Positions 1 to 9,300 of a DNA stretch of 64,000 bases are shown here, piece by piece (positions within the stretch are counted from its first letter, which is position 1; each line of letters begins with the position of its first letter). The translations under genes were made by a program, and so were the position numbers. The DNA lies in the NCBI RefSeq assembly GCF_029351045.1, contig NZ_JARKIN010000001.1, positions 4,700,501 through 4,764,500 of the forward strand. Direction: 5' to 3'. The notes under the pieces are model-generated. The model saw only the letters and a program-made list of their open reading frames with translations. It had not been told where the DNA came from and searched no databases. Source of the DNA: Streptomyces sp. WMMB303. GTDB taxonomy: Bacteria; Actinomycetota; Actinomycetes; Streptomycetales; Streptomycetaceae.

Positions 1-472
1 CCAGCCCGGCGTCGAGCGCCGAGCCGACCAGTGCGCCGCCGCCCATCAGGAATGTGTCCAGCTCCCTGCCGCTGCGCGACGACGCCTCCTCGGCGCGAGC
101 GCGCGCGGCGGAGACCGCGTCGGACAGGCCGGTGGTGACGAAGGTCCAGTCGAGGTCGGTGAGCCGCACCGACTCCGGCGGCGTGCTCGTGACGACGAAG
201 AACGCGGGCTTGCCGACCTCGCCGGCGCCGTAGCCGCTCCGGTCGTCCCAGCCGTGGGGCCCGTCGACCACGTCGAAGAGCCGGCGGCCGAGGACCACGG
301 CACCCGAGCGGGCGGTCGCCTCGCGCAGGATCCGGCGGTCGTCGGGGTCGTCGGAGAACGCCCAGGTGTGCAGGGCCTCGCCACCGGTGCCCAGCCCGTT
401 TTCGGGGCCGGGGTCCGGGCCGGTGACGAAGCCGTCCAGAGAGACCGAGATGTCGGCGATGATGCGTGTCAT
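1..472 (-). CDS. dihydrofolate reductase-like (RibD C-terminal) protein, partial
   Basis: The gene runs off the left edge, so the C-terminus is missing; 157 residues are visible. It starts at an ATG (470-472 on the complement). The N-terminus DISVSLDGFVTGPD is the family's opening strand, and a later FLMGGGALVG segment matches the Gly-rich cofactor loop of RibD-C/DHFR-like reductases. Members of this family are NAD(P)H-dependent reductases of mostly unknown substrate; nothing here fixes the substrate. It lies downstream of two more minus-strand genes (a PPOX-fold protein 89 bases away and an MFS pump), so the three may be co-transcribed. A standard actinobacterial accessory enzyme, confident on family only. 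Confidence 0.85.
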   Translation of the reverse strand, partial: MTRIIADISVSLDGFVTGPDPGPENGLGTGGEALHTWAFSDDPDDRRILREATARSGAVVLGRRLFDVVDGPHGWDDRSGYGAGEVGKPAFFVVTSTPPESVRLTDLDWTFVTTGLSDAVSAARARAEEASSRSGRELDTFLMGGGALVGSALDAGL

Positions 473-561
473 ACAGAGGCGGACCGGCTCCGTCGCCGGA
501 ACTCATCGCTCAGCCCGGAAGAAATCCGCAGCCGTTCCCGGCCGCCGTGTCCCGGTGCGGG

Positions 562-1020
562 TCAGCCGGCGCCCTCGACATCGAGCGCGGTGCCGTAGAG
601 CCGGGACACCCGGAGGCGGATGACGACACGCCGTTCCTGTACGGCTTCGGCCAGGAACCTCTCCTCGTCCTCCGGGGTGGCGAAGCCCGAGGCCATGGCG
701 GCGAGCTCACGGCCGACGGCGTCGCCGGGATCGGCGGTGGGCTCGGAGACCTCGGCCTCGCCCTCGGCGACCGCGAAGGTCCACACGTCGCGGCTCACGT
801 GCAGGGCCGCGTGCGGGTCGGCGCGGAAGTGCCGGGGCTTGAGGCGGTCGCGGGTGGTGGAGATCCGCAGGACGCGTGCCGCCGCGTCCCAGCGGTACAG
901 CACCGTGGTCAGGTGCGGGTGGCCGCTGCTGCGGACGCTGGCCAGCGTGCCGAACTGCTGCTCGGAGAGGAGCTGGTCGAGCTCGGAGTCGGTGAGCGGG
1001 CGGGGGGCGGGGCCGGGCAT
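562..1020 (-). CDS. PPOX-class (F420/FMN-dependent) oxidoreductase
   Basis: A 152-residue protein of the pyridoxamine-phosphate-oxidase split-barrel fold. Visible family features are an N-terminal helix (ELDQLLSEQQFGTLAS), the strand pair GHPHLTTVLYRWD, and the ISTTRDRLKPRHFRADPHAA segment that normally contacts flavin or F420 phosphate. The C-terminal strand RVSRLYGTALDVEG is also typical of the Rv1155-like group. Known members use F420 or FMN to reduce or oxidise small molecules; the cofactor cannot be decided from sequence reading alone. The start is an ATG preceded by GAAGGAA six bases upstream. It lies 38 bases downstream of the MFS pump stop codon and is likely in the same transcript. 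Confidence 0.85.
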   Translation of the reverse strand: MPGPAPRPLTDSELDQLLSEQQFGTLASVRSSGHPHLTTVLYRWDAAARVLRISTTRDRLKPRHFRADPHAALHVSRDVWTFAVAEGEAEVSEPTADPGDAVGRELAAMASGFATPEDEERFLAEAVQERRVVIRLRVSRLYGTALDVEGAG

Positions 1021-1058
1021 GGCGGTTCCTTCGGGGTGGTGGGACGGGAGGTCGGCTG

Positions 1059-2540
1059 TCAGTTCGCGGGTTGCTCAGCGGCGGCGACCGGGTCCGGGGC
1101 CGGTGCCACGGGAGTGCCGCCTTCGGATCCGGGCTTGCGGAGTGCCGCGAACGCGAGGACGAAGGCCAGGACGAGCAGCCCGGTGCCGGTGGCGAACGCC
1201 GCGTGGTAGCCGCCGGTCAGTGCGGCGGCGCGGCTGCCGCCGGCGGCGGTGAGGCTGTCGGTGCGGGCGGCCGCCAGGGTGGAGAGGGCGGCGACGCCCA
1301 GCGCCATGCCGATCTGCTGGGTGGTGTTGAACAGCCCGGAGGCCAGCCCGGCGTCGCTCTGGTCGGCGCCGCTCATACCCAGCGAGGTGAGGGCGGGCAG
1401 GGCCAGGCCGAAGCCCGCCGCGAGCAGCATCACGGGCAGCAGGTCGGTGGCGTAGTGCGCGTGCACCGGCAGCCGGACGAGCAGTCCCAGCACGCCGATC
1501 AGGAGCGCGATCCCGGTCAGCAGCACGGCGCGTTCGCCGTACCGCGCGATCAGCCGGGCGGAGGCGCCCAGCGAGACCGCCCCGATGATCACGGCGGCGG
1601 GCAGCATGGCGACGCCGGTGCGGGCGGCGCTGTAGTCGAGGACGTTCTGCAGGTAGAGGGCGAGCAGGAGCTGGAAGGAGAAGAGGGCCGCGACCATCAG
1701 CATCTGCACGAGGTTCGCCACGGCCACGCTGCGCGAACGCAGCACGCGTGGCGGCATCAGCGGGGTGCGGGCCCGCACCTGGCGCCGCGCGAAGCCCGCG
1801 AGCAGGACGGCGCCCGCGAGTGCGGGCACCAGGGTGTGCGGCGAACCCCACCCGTGGCCGGTGGCATTGACGACTCCGTAGATGCCCGCCATCAGCCCCG
1901 AGGTGATCAGGAGCGCGCCCCAGCCGTCGGCGCCGGCCCGCAGCCCGATCCCGGCGTCCGACGGGAGCGAGGGGAGGGCGAGCGCGAACACGAGGGCGCC
2001 GATGGGCAGATTGATGAAGAAGATCCAGTGCCAGTCGAGCAGGTCGGTCAGGACGCCGCCGAGGACCTGGCCGATGGAGGCCCCGGCGGCGCCGGTGAAG
2101 CTGAAGACGGCTATGGCCCCCGCTCGTTCCTTGCTTCCGGGATAGAGCGTGACGAGGATGCCGAGCCCGACGGCGGTCGCCATGGCGCTGCCGACGCCCT
2201 GCAGGAAGCGGGCGGCCAGCAGGAGGGCGGGGGTGGTGGCGAGTCCGGCCAGCAGCGAGGCGGCGGTGAAGACGCCGGTCCCGGCGAGGAACATCCGTTT
2301 GCGGCCGAGGAGATCGCCGAGCCGGCCGGCGAGCAGCAGCAGGCTGCCGAAGGCGACGAGGTAGGCGTTGACGACCCAGCTCAGCTCCGAGGCGGCGAAG
2401 TCGAGGTCCCGTTGGATGGCCGGGAGCGCCACGGTGACGATGGAACCGTCCAGGATGATCATCAAGGTGCCGGCGGCGATGACGCCGAGTGCGAGGCCGC
2501 GGGGGCCTCTGGCTGCGGAGGGTGAGGGGGATGCGGACAT
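1059..2540 (-). CDS. MFS transporter, DHA2 (EmrB/QacA) type
   Basis: A 493-residue integral membrane protein. The first transmembrane segment carries LDGSIVTVALPAIQRDL, the DHA2 family motif D1, followed by RLGDLLGRKR (MFS motif A) in the first cytoplasmic loop. About 14 hydrophobic segments can be counted, as expected for proton-driven drug exporters of this subgroup. The reading frame is open further upstream, but the ATG at 2540 is chosen because the upstream extension is compositionally odd and GAGAGG lies before this ATG. It is divergent from a MarR-family gene, the classic arrangement of a repressor controlling an efflux pump. Substrate unknown. Confidence 0.9.
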   Translation of the reverse strand: MSASPSPSAARGPRGLALGVIAAGTLMIILDGSIVTVALPAIQRDLDFAASELSWVVNAYLVAFGSLLLLAGRLGDLLGRKRMFLAGTGVFTAASLLAGLATTPALLLAARFLQGVGSAMATAVGLGILVTLYPGSKERAGAIAVFSFTGAAGASIGQVLGGVLTDLLDWHWIFFINLPIGALVFALALPSLPSDAGIGLRAGADGWGALLITSGLMAGIYGVVNATGHGWGSPHTLVPALAGAVLLAGFARRQVRARTPLMPPRVLRSRSVAVANLVQMLMVAALFSFQLLLALYLQNVLDYSAARTGVAMLPAAVIIGAVSLGASARLIARYGERAVLLTGIALLIGVLGLLVRLPVHAHYATDLLPVMLLAAGFGLALPALTSLGMSGADQSDAGLASGLFNTTQQIGMALGVAALSTLAAARTDSLTAAGGSRAAALTGGYHAAFATGTGLLVLAFVLAFAALRKPGSEGGTPVAPAPDPVAAAEQPAN

Positions 2541-2650
2541 GGCGGCCTCTCGGTTCGCACGGCGGAGGGAGCGGAACGAGACATGACCGTAGCAGATAGT
2601 TTTGTTGCAGACGATATTCTTGGGGACGATCCTCCCGGTAGGCTGACCCC
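2541..2650. promoter_or_regulatory. divergent promoter/operator region, MFS pump and MarR gene
   Basis: This 110-base divergent gap is markedly richer in A+T than its surroundings. It contains two copies of GCAGA-A/C (2592-2599 and 2607-2616) 15 bases apart, and the dyad-like ATAGT...ACGATAT around them. MarR proteins usually bind short dyads overlapping the promoter of the gene they repress, so this is the likely operator zone. No exact -10/-35 assignment is offered; the dyad is imperfect. Confidence 0.35.
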
Positions 2651-3136
2651 ATGACCGCCATGACGCCACCGGCCCGCACCCAGCCGGACCTCTCCTACCT
2701 GCTGGACCACACCAGTCATGTGCTGCGCACCCGGATGGCGGCGGCGCTCGCGGAAATCGGGCTGACGGCGCGCATGCACTGCGTACTGGTGCACGCGCTG
2801 GAGAGCGAGCGCACCCAGAGCGAGCTGGCCGGGATCGGCGACATGGACAAGACCACGATGGTGGTCACCGTCGACGCGCTGGAGAAGGCCGGACTCGCCG
2901 AGCGCCGCCCCTCCAGCACCGACCGCCGAGCACGGATCATCGCCGTCACCGAGAAGGGCGCCCGGACGGCCGAACGCAGCCAGCGGATCGTGGACTCCGT
3001 GCACGGACAAGCGCTCGACGCGCTGCCGGACGGCGACCGGGAGACGTTCCTACGGCTCCTGGAGCACCTGGCCACCGGCCACCTGAGCACCCCCTCCCCC
3101 GCGCCCGCCCGCCGGGCCCGGCAGCACAGCGGCTGA
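2651..3136 (+). CDS. MarR family transcriptional regulator
   Basis: A 161-residue protein with the MarR winged-helix arrangement: N-terminal dimerisation helices (residues ~12-40), recognition region TQSELAGIGDMDKTTMV (~55-75), and the wing RRPSSTDRRARIIAVTEKG (~86-105) whose DRR is the strongest family signature. C-terminal helices complete the dimer domain. It is divergent from the DHA2-type MFS pump, so it most likely represses that pump and is released by a small-molecule ligand. No clear Shine-Dalgarno precedes the ATG; a second in-frame ATG lies three codons in. The C-terminal tail is rich in Pro, Ala and Arg and probably disordered. Confidence 0.9.
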   Translation: MTAMTPPARTQPDLSYLLDHTSHVLRTRMAAALAEIGLTARMHCVLVHALESERTQSELAGIGDMDKTTMVVTVDALEKAGLAERRPSSTDRRARIIAVTEKGARTAERSQRIVDSVHGQALDALPDGDRETFLRLLEHLATGHLSTPSPAPARRARQHSG

Positions 3137-3311
3137 CCCTCTCGTGCGCGGGCGGGGCTGCGAACCCGGCGCCGAGCGGCCGCAGAACGCCCGGAACAAC
3201 CGCGTCCGGCCCGGAGCACCGCGTCCATGAGAGACGCGTGAAGCCGGGATGCCCCCGGGCGGGGTTCGCGCGACCATGGCCGGGCCACCACCCGAGGGCT
3301 GGAGTGAACCG

Positions 3312-3614
3312 ATGGCTGTGCGATCCCGGCGGGTCGTCGTGACGGGGCAGGTGCAGGGCGTCTACTTCCGGGACACCTGCCGCCGGACGGCCGCCGCGCA
3401 AGGAGTACGCGGATGGGTGCGCAACCTGCCGGACGGCGGTGTCGAAGCCGTCTTCGAGGGTGCGCCGGAAGACGTCGACGCCCTGGTGGAGTGGGCCCGC
3501 GAAGGACCACCGGCCGCGTTCGTCGACGACGTGTGGATCACCGAACAGGAACCGCAGGGACACACCGCCTTCCAGGTACGCACCACCGCGCCCGCACCGG
3601 AGGAGGACCGGTGA
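3312..3614 (+). CDS. acyP: acylphosphatase
   Basis: A 100-residue protein that fits the acylphosphatase family over its whole length. It hydrolyses the mixed anhydride of acyl phosphates in the cytosol. The signature GQVQGVYFRDTCRRTA (residues ~11-26) contains the catalytic arginine of the phosphate cradle, and the second signature GWVRNLPDGGVEAVFEG contains the catalytic asparagine. The ATG at 3312 is favoured over an upstream start because GGAG sits seven bases before it and the family begins right here. The next gene follows closely on the same strand. Confidence 0.93.
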   Translation: MAVRSRRVVVTGQVQGVYFRDTCRRTAAAQGVRGWVRNLPDGGVEAVFEGAPEDVDALVEWAREGPPAAFVDDVWITEQEPQGHTAFQVRTTAPAPEEDR

Positions 3615-3669
3615 CCGCCCTGACACCGGACCTGGGCCCGTGACCGCCCCCACCCCGGGGCGGGACCCG

Positions 3670-4524
3670 GTGACCACCCCGGCGCGGCCGCCGGCCTCCG
3701 CGGCCCGGCTCCGCATCCTGGTACCCGAGGAGTTGCGCCACTTCCTCCCCGCGCGGCGGCGCGGCCCGGCCCGGGACCCGGACGGCATGCCCTGCCCCTA
3801 CGACGGTGCCGCCTCGCTGGGCCACGTGGTGCAGTCGCTCGGCGTACCGCTGACGGAAGTGTCGCGGCTGCGGGCCGACGGCGAGCCTGTTCCCGCCGCG
3901 TACCGCCCGCCGGACGGCGCCCGTATCGAACTGTTCCCCGTGCCCCGCCCGCAGCCGCTGCCGCCTACGGCACCCATGCCGCCCCGGTTCGTGCTCGACG
4001 TGCACCTGGGAGCGCTGGCCCGACGGCTGCGGCTGCTGGGCGTGGACACCGCCTGCCGCAACGACGCGGCCGACCCGGAACTGGTGGAGCAGGCCGCGGC
4101 AGAGCGTCGCATCCTGCTGACCCAGGACCGCGGCCTGCTGCTCCGACGAGCACTGTGGCTGGGCGCCTATGTGCGCGGGAGCCGCCCCGACGAGCAGCTC
4201 ACCGACGTCCTGGACCGCTTCGCCCCGCCCCTGGACCCGTGGACCCGCTGCCCGGCGTGCAACGGGACGCTCGCGTCCGTCCCCAAGGAGGAGGTCGCCG
4301 AGCAGCTCCCGCCCGGCACCCGGCGCACCTACGACACGTTCACCCGCTGCACCGCCTGCGGACACCTCTACTGGCCCGGCGCCCACCACCCCCGGCTCGC
4401 GGCCCGCGTCGCCGCCGCCCGGCGCGCGTCCGGCGGCGGGCCGGCGTCCGGCGACGGGTCCGCGCCCCGCGGCGCGTCCGGCAGCGGGTCCGGCGGCAGC
4501 ACCTCCGGCGACGACGCCGGGTGA
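3670..4524 (+). CDS. Mut7-C RNase-like (PIN-fold) protein with ubiquitin-like N-domain
   Basis: About 284 residues. The N-terminal third (RILVPEELRHFLP onward) fits the ubiquitin-like domain that accompanies Mut7-C proteins. The Mut7-C core begins at FVLDVHLGALARRLRLLGVDT with its first acidic residue, continues with LLTQDRGLL (second acidic motif) and ends in a zinc ribbon (CPACN and CTACG). Mut7-C is a PIN-fold nuclease-like family; the substrate of the bacterial proteins is unknown. The C-terminal ~35 residues are a low-complexity Gly/Ser tail. Two GTG starts, 3640 and 3670, are in frame; neither has a strong ribosome site, and 3670 is preferred for a weak GGGGCGGGA upstream. Confidence 0.85.
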   Translation: MTTPARPPASAARLRILVPEELRHFLPARRRGPARDPDGMPCPYDGAASLGHVVQSLGVPLTEVSRLRADGEPVPAAYRPPDGARIELFPVPRPQPLPPTAPMPPRFVLDVHLGALARRLRLLGVDTACRNDAADPELVEQAAAERRILLTQDRGLLLRRALWLGAYVRGSRPDEQLTDVLDRFAPPLDPWTRCPACNGTLASVPKEEVAEQLPPGTRRTYDTFTRCTACGHLYWPGAHHPRLAARVAAARRASGGGPASGDGSAPRGASGSGSGGSTSGDDAG

Positions 4525-4530
4525 GGCTCG

Positions 4531-4884
4531 CTACGTCCGCCAGCACCGCCGCACATACCGGCGCTGCCACGGGGTCTCGACCGCGCGGCGCGCGTAGTGC
4601 TCCCTGACGTAGCCGACAGCCCGGTCGGCCGGCACCCCGTCGAGCACGGCCAGGCAGGCGAGGACCGTACCGGTGCGGCCCACCCCGCCACCGCAGACGA
4701 CCTCCACCCGTTCGTCCGCCGCCCGCTCCCACACCTGGCGCAGCGCGGACCGGGCCTCGGCGCGGTCACTCGGCAACCGGAAGCCGGGCCACCGCAGCCA
4801 GCGGGACTCCCAGCCCGCCGGATCCGGAGGCCGCCCCAGCAGATAGAGGCCGAACTCCGGCTCCATCGCCGGACGGCAGGGCAT
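4531..4884 (-). CDS. protein tyrosine phosphatase-like protein
   Basis: A 117-residue single-domain protein with the signature VVCGGGVGRTGT, which matches the (H)Cx5R(S/T) phosphate-binding loop of tyrosine and dual-specificity phosphatases; the usual His before Cys is Val here. The loop sits about two-thirds along the chain, as in compact cysteine phosphatases. An upstream LPSD segment could supply the general acid. Start: ATG at 4884 with GGGGG nine bases before it; another ATG lies at 4866. It is convergent with the Mut7-C gene, leaving only six bases between stops. Role unknown; the 5' side abuts a tandem repeat that marks the edge of the accessory island. Confidence 0.75.
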   Translation of the reverse strand: MPCRPAMEPEFGLYLLGRPPDPAGWESRWLRWPGFRLPSDRAEARSALRQVWERAADERVEVVCGGGVGRTGTVLACLAVLDGVPADRAVGYVREHYARRAVETPWQRRYVRRCWRT

Positions 4885-4945
4885 GACGCAGCCCCCGGCC
4901 GCGGACGAGCCTCCTGGACGGCAGACGCAGACCCCCGGAGCACCG

Positions 4946-4995
4946 GGGTCCCAAGTGGCGGACACAGCACGGGTCCCAAGTGGCGGACACAGCAC
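4946..4995. repeat. perfect 25-bp tandem repeat
   Basis: The 25-base unit GGGTCCCAAGTGGCGGACAC plus AGCAC occurs twice head to tail without mismatch (4946-4970, 4971-4995). It lies in non-coding DNA upstream of the phosphatase gene, where the accessory island begins. The complementary strand reads TGTCCGCCACTTGGGACCC, which looks like the end of an insertion sequence, but no transposase is attached. It may be a relic of an IS end or a slipped duplication. Confidence 0.8.
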
Positions 4996-5166
4996 GAAGC
5001 TAGGCGGCTGCCGGCACCACGGACGCGGAGTCCGCAGGGTCCGGCATGGTCATGCCCCCTGATCGGCGAGAAGTTGGGCGTCTCGGCTTCTACGGGGCCA
5101 CCTGGTTGACACACCGGCTCGGCTCCGACATACAGCTCCTCGCACGCAGAGCTCCGGACGCGACGA

Positions 5167-5331
5167 TCAGCACCTCTCGAGTGAGTACGGGAAACCAAGC
5201 ACAAGTTGGCGAATCATGCCGTCATAACGCTCGCCCAGCTCGCACCCCCTGTCCGCCACCGACTCGAACGCCTGCACCCACTCCAGGAGAGGCGTACCGC
5301 AGCGGCCCGCGCCCTGCCAATGGACATTCAT
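5167..5331 (-). pseudogene. remnant C-terminal gene fragment of unknown family
   Basis: A 54-codon open frame on the minus strand that reads like real protein (WQGAGRCGTPLLEWVQAF ... LVLGFPYSLERC). It is limited upstream by a TAA a few codons before its only ATG, and there is no ribosome site. Codon choice is normal for the chromosome, unlike the surrounding noise. I do not recognise the family. The best reading is the surviving 3' end of a gene destroyed when the island formed; a small intact gene is possible but less likely. Confidence 0.35.
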
Positions 5332-5851
5332 CCAGCTGTCTGAGTGATGGCATGATTACAATCGAGTATGTTTCGGCGTGCGGGGGGGGCTCGAGTGCGA
5401 TCTGAACCGACCGTGCCGCGCCGCCAGTTGGTCATTCTGGAGTTGAACTCGGTGAGCAAGCGGAGCTTCTGTCACGCCTCGTTGGCCACATCGGCCTCCC
5501 CCGCCGCCGAGTCCCTCGCGGTCGACTCCGGCGAGGGCGATGCGGACCCGCGAACCTGCACGTACGTCGCGAGGACGGCTCAGGAGACCGCCGGGCCGAG
5601 GCGAGAGACGCTGACTGCAACATCGGTTATGAGCACGCCTCCTTCCACGGTGGCGAAGGTGCCTACGCGCAGACGGCACACCCCGGTATGGGACATGCCC
5701 TTTACCGACTCTGCGCACCCCGACGGTCGATGACACCCTTCCGACAGGTAGTCAGTCCTTCCGGCAGGAATTGACCGTCCAGGAGTTCCAGTCTTTCGTC
5801 CGCGGCTGACCACGCGGTCGGCTGTCTCGACCAGCTATGCAGGAGGTTGCC
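5332..5851. other. gap at island edge, no gene supported
   Basis: About 520 bases. G+C is somewhat lower than in the flanking genes and the open frames on both strands have no codon bias, motifs or start sites. The promoter of the toxin operon probably lies in the last 100 bases before 5852, but no convincing -10/-35 pair can be named. Confidence 0.5.
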
Positions 5852-6277
5852 TTGTCGCACGGTGATGAGCTTGCGCGGATGCAGTTGAATCACGCCACGA
5901 GTTCGGATTACGGGGCGGGGGCGACCAAGGGTGGGGAGGTGCTGGGGATCGAGGTGCCGGAGTTGAAGCTGGCTGCTCCGGTCTTCGGCAAGCAGAGCAA
6001 GAAGTTGAGCAGGGCGCTGACGACGCTGATCACCACGCTGGACGGTCTGGGGGAGCCGTGGGGCGATGACCCTACGGGTGAGAACTTCGCCAAGGACTAC
6101 AAGTCCTACCAGCGGTCTCTCGAGGAGGCGGCGGGGGTGCTGGTGCTCGGGCTGGTGAGTATTCATGAGGCGCTTGACGACATGAAGGACGGGCATGTCG
6201 AGAACGAGGACTTGATCAAGGGGATGTTCACCAAGGCTGTCCGTGAGCGCGGTGACCGGGATGCGGACGGCAAGTAG
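5852..6277 (+). CDS. WXG100-like helical protein preceding RHS toxin
   Basis: A 141-residue, almost entirely helical acidic protein. It has an EPWGDDPTGENFAKDY segment near residue 70, a W-G turn between helices as in actinobacterial WXG100-like proteins tied to type VII secretion. The start is decided by a perfect AGGAGG (5841-5846) five bases before TTG at 5852; the upstream ATG at 5837 precedes that ribosome site and would not be served by it. The RHS toxin gene starts 24 bases downstream, so the two are co-transcribed. Likely a secretion partner or adaptor of the toxin; this is inference from position and fold. Confidence 0.7.
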   Translation: MSHGDELARMQLNHATSSDYGAGATKGGEVLGIEVPELKLAAPVFGKQSKKLSRALTTLITTLDGLGEPWGDDPTGENFAKDYKSYQRSLEEAAGVLVLGLVSIHEALDDMKDGHVENEDLIKGMFTKAVRERGDRDADGK

Positions 6278-6301
6278 GACCACACAGGGGGGCGGCGGGG
6301 C

Positions 6302-9300
6302 GTGAGCGCTCTGGAGAAGGCGTGGGAGATCCTCGAGCGGATGGGCCTGATCTGGCCCGACGGGGACGAGGGCAAGCTGCGGGATGCGGCCAAGGCCTGG
6401 CGGGCGTTCGCGAAGGACGCCGAGGAGGTGCAGGGGGACACCAACCACTCGGCGCAGCGGATCCTGGAGGTCAACAGCGGCGAAGGCGTCGACGCGTTCG
6501 AGACGTTCTGGTCCCGCTATGTCGGCCGGGGGGAGAAGGGCTGGCTGCGCAGCCTGCCCGAAGCGGCCCGGGACATGGCCAAGATGCTCGACGAACTCGC
6601 CGATGACATCGACGGCACGAAGAAGCAGATCCGCAGCGAGATCGTGGGCAGCGCGGCGGTGATCGCGGCCGGGATCGTGCTGACCGGCCCCACCCTCGGA
6701 GCTTCGGACGCGGCGGCGGCGGCAGCGGCGACCGGGATCGTCACCCTCAGCATCGAGAAGTCCACGTCCCTGGCAACCCGTGCCGCTGCGTTGGTCGCAC
6801 GTATCGCGCGGGGTGCTGTCTTCGCCGGGGTGAGCAGTGTCGCCATGGATCTGGCCGTGGCCCAGCCCGCGCGCATCCTGGCCGGACAGCAGGACGGGAT
6901 CAGCCTGGAGGAGGTGAGCAACGCCGCGAAGTACGGCACCCTGACCGGTGCGGTCCTGGGACCCTTCGCCCCCGGACCGGGGGCGAGGCCGCCGATGATG
7001 CGCCCGCCCGCCTCGCTGCGGGAGAAGCTCATCCCGGGCAAGTCCGCGCGGCCGACGGAGAAGGTGCCTGGTGCTGGTGAGCCGGTGGATGTCGCCACCG
7101 GCGCGATGTTCATGCAGTTGACCGACCTGTCACTGCCGGCGTCGCTGCCGCTGCACTTCACCCGCACTCATGTGTCGTCGTACCGGGCCGGGGTGTGTTT
7201 CGGCCCGAGCTGGTCCTCCACCCTGGACGAACAGGTCCAACTCGATCCGCAGGGCGTCGTTTTCGCGGCCGCCGACGGCATGCGGCTGGTCTACCCCGTC
7301 CCGGAGCCGGGCGTGCCCGTCCTGCCGGAGAAAGGCCCGCGCTGGCCCCTGGAATGGGACGGCAAACCCGACGGCGTGCTGACCGTCACCGACCCCGACA
7401 GCGGCGTCACCCGCACCTTCGCCCACCCCGGCCCCACCCAGGACGAGACAACCCTCAGACTGCCGGTGGAATCCTGGCAGGACCGCAACGGCACCCGCAT
7501 CGAGGTGGACCGCGACGCCGCCGGGATACCCAGCGCGGTGCGCCACTCCGGCGGCTACCACCTCGCCCTCGAGACCGAGGGACAGCGGATCACCGCCCTG
7601 CGGCTGCTGGAGGAGGCCCCCTCGGCGTATGAGCGGGAGCAGGCGCCGGCACCGGGCACGCTGGTGATGCGCTATGGATACGACGAGGCCGGCAATCTGG
7701 CCGAGGTGATCAACTCCAGCGGCAAGGCGATGCGCTTCACCTACGACGGTGAAGGACGCATGCTCTCCTGGACCGACCGCAACGGGGTGTGGTGCCGCTT
7801 CACCTACGACGAAGCAGGCCGCACGGTCCGCACCGCGGGCACCGACGGTATCTACAACGACACCTTCACCTACGACGACACGTCGTGCATCACGACGTAT
7901 ATCGACTCCCACGGTCACCGGACCGTCTTCCGTTACAACGACGACGGCCAGGTCGTGGAAGAGACCGACCCGCTGGGAAATACCACGCACACCGAGTGGG
8001 ACGCCCGAGGGCACGACCGCCTTTCTCACACGGACGAACTGGGCCATACCACCCGCTACACTTACGATAACGACGGGAATCTCGCCGAGATCCTGCTGCC
8101 CGACGGTTCGCATGTCTCTGCGACGTACAACCATCTGCGGCAGCCGACCACCGTGACGGATCCCGGCGGCGCGCGCTGGCAGCACGCCTACGACGAGCTG
8201 GGCAACCTCACACGCCATGTGGACCCCACCGGCGCGGCCACCAGCTACGCGTACAACGCGCGCGGCCATCTGGCCTCCCTCACCGACGCCCTCGGTCACA
8301 CCCGCCACATAGGGCCGAACCCGGCCGGGCTCCCGGCCACCGTGACCGACGCGCTGGGCCACACCACCCACATCAGCCGCGACACGTTCGGCCGTGTCAC
8401 CGAGATCACCGACCCGCTCGGACACGTCACGCGCATGGCCTGGACGGTCGAAGGCAAACCGCGCTGGCGGGAGGACGCCGCAGGCGGACGCGAGAACTGG
8501 ACCTGGGACGCCGAAGGCAATCTCCTCACCCACACCGACCCCGCTGGTCACACCACCCGGCACACCCCGGGGCCCTGGGACATGCCGGTCTCGCGTGAAG
8601 ACGCGGACGGAGCCGTATACAGCTTCACCTACGACTCCACACTCCGCCTCACCAGGGTGACCAACCCACAGGGTCGGCACTGGGACTACGCCTACGACGC
8701 GGCGGGCCGTCTCATCTCCGAAACGGACTTCAACGGCGTTGTCCTGACCTACACAGTTGACCCCGCAGGCCGACTGACGGCCCGCACAAATGCGGCTGGC
8801 CAGACGCTGCGTTTCACCCACGACGCCCTCGGCCGCCTGACGGAGCAGCACGACGAGGACGCGGACACCGTCACGACGTACGGCTACAGCACAACGGGCG
8901 ACCTGGTGCGGGCGAGCGGCCCGGACGCTGATATGACACTGACCCGAGACGCCGTCGGCCGCGTGTTGAGCGAAAGGGTCAACGAACGCACGACGACCTT
9001 CGCCTACGACTTGCTCGGCCGATGCACCAGACGCACCACGCCTTCGGGCCTCACCTCCACCTGGACCCACGATGCGGAGGGCCAGCCAGCGCAACTCGCA
9101 ACTGAACACGGCGCTCTGTCCTTCATCTACGACGCCGTGGGCCGCGAGACCGAACGCCGCACAGGCGATGTCGTCCTTACTCAGCAGTGGGACGCGGCGG
9201 ACCGCGTCACCAGACAGACGGCGCACACCGCCTCGGCGCTCCTCCAGCACCGCGACTACACATACCGACCGGACGGTCACCTGACCGAGATACGCGAACT

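Noticed and set aside
1071..2525. Long plus-strand open frame of 484 codons opposite the MFS pump
   Set aside because: Antisense shadow: Gly/Gln/Glu/Arg-rich composition with no domains; third-position G+C bias belongs to the minus-strand gene.
5837..5839. ATG as start of the helical protein before the RHS toxin
   Set aside because: The ribosome site AGGAGG lies after it, pointing to TTG 5852.
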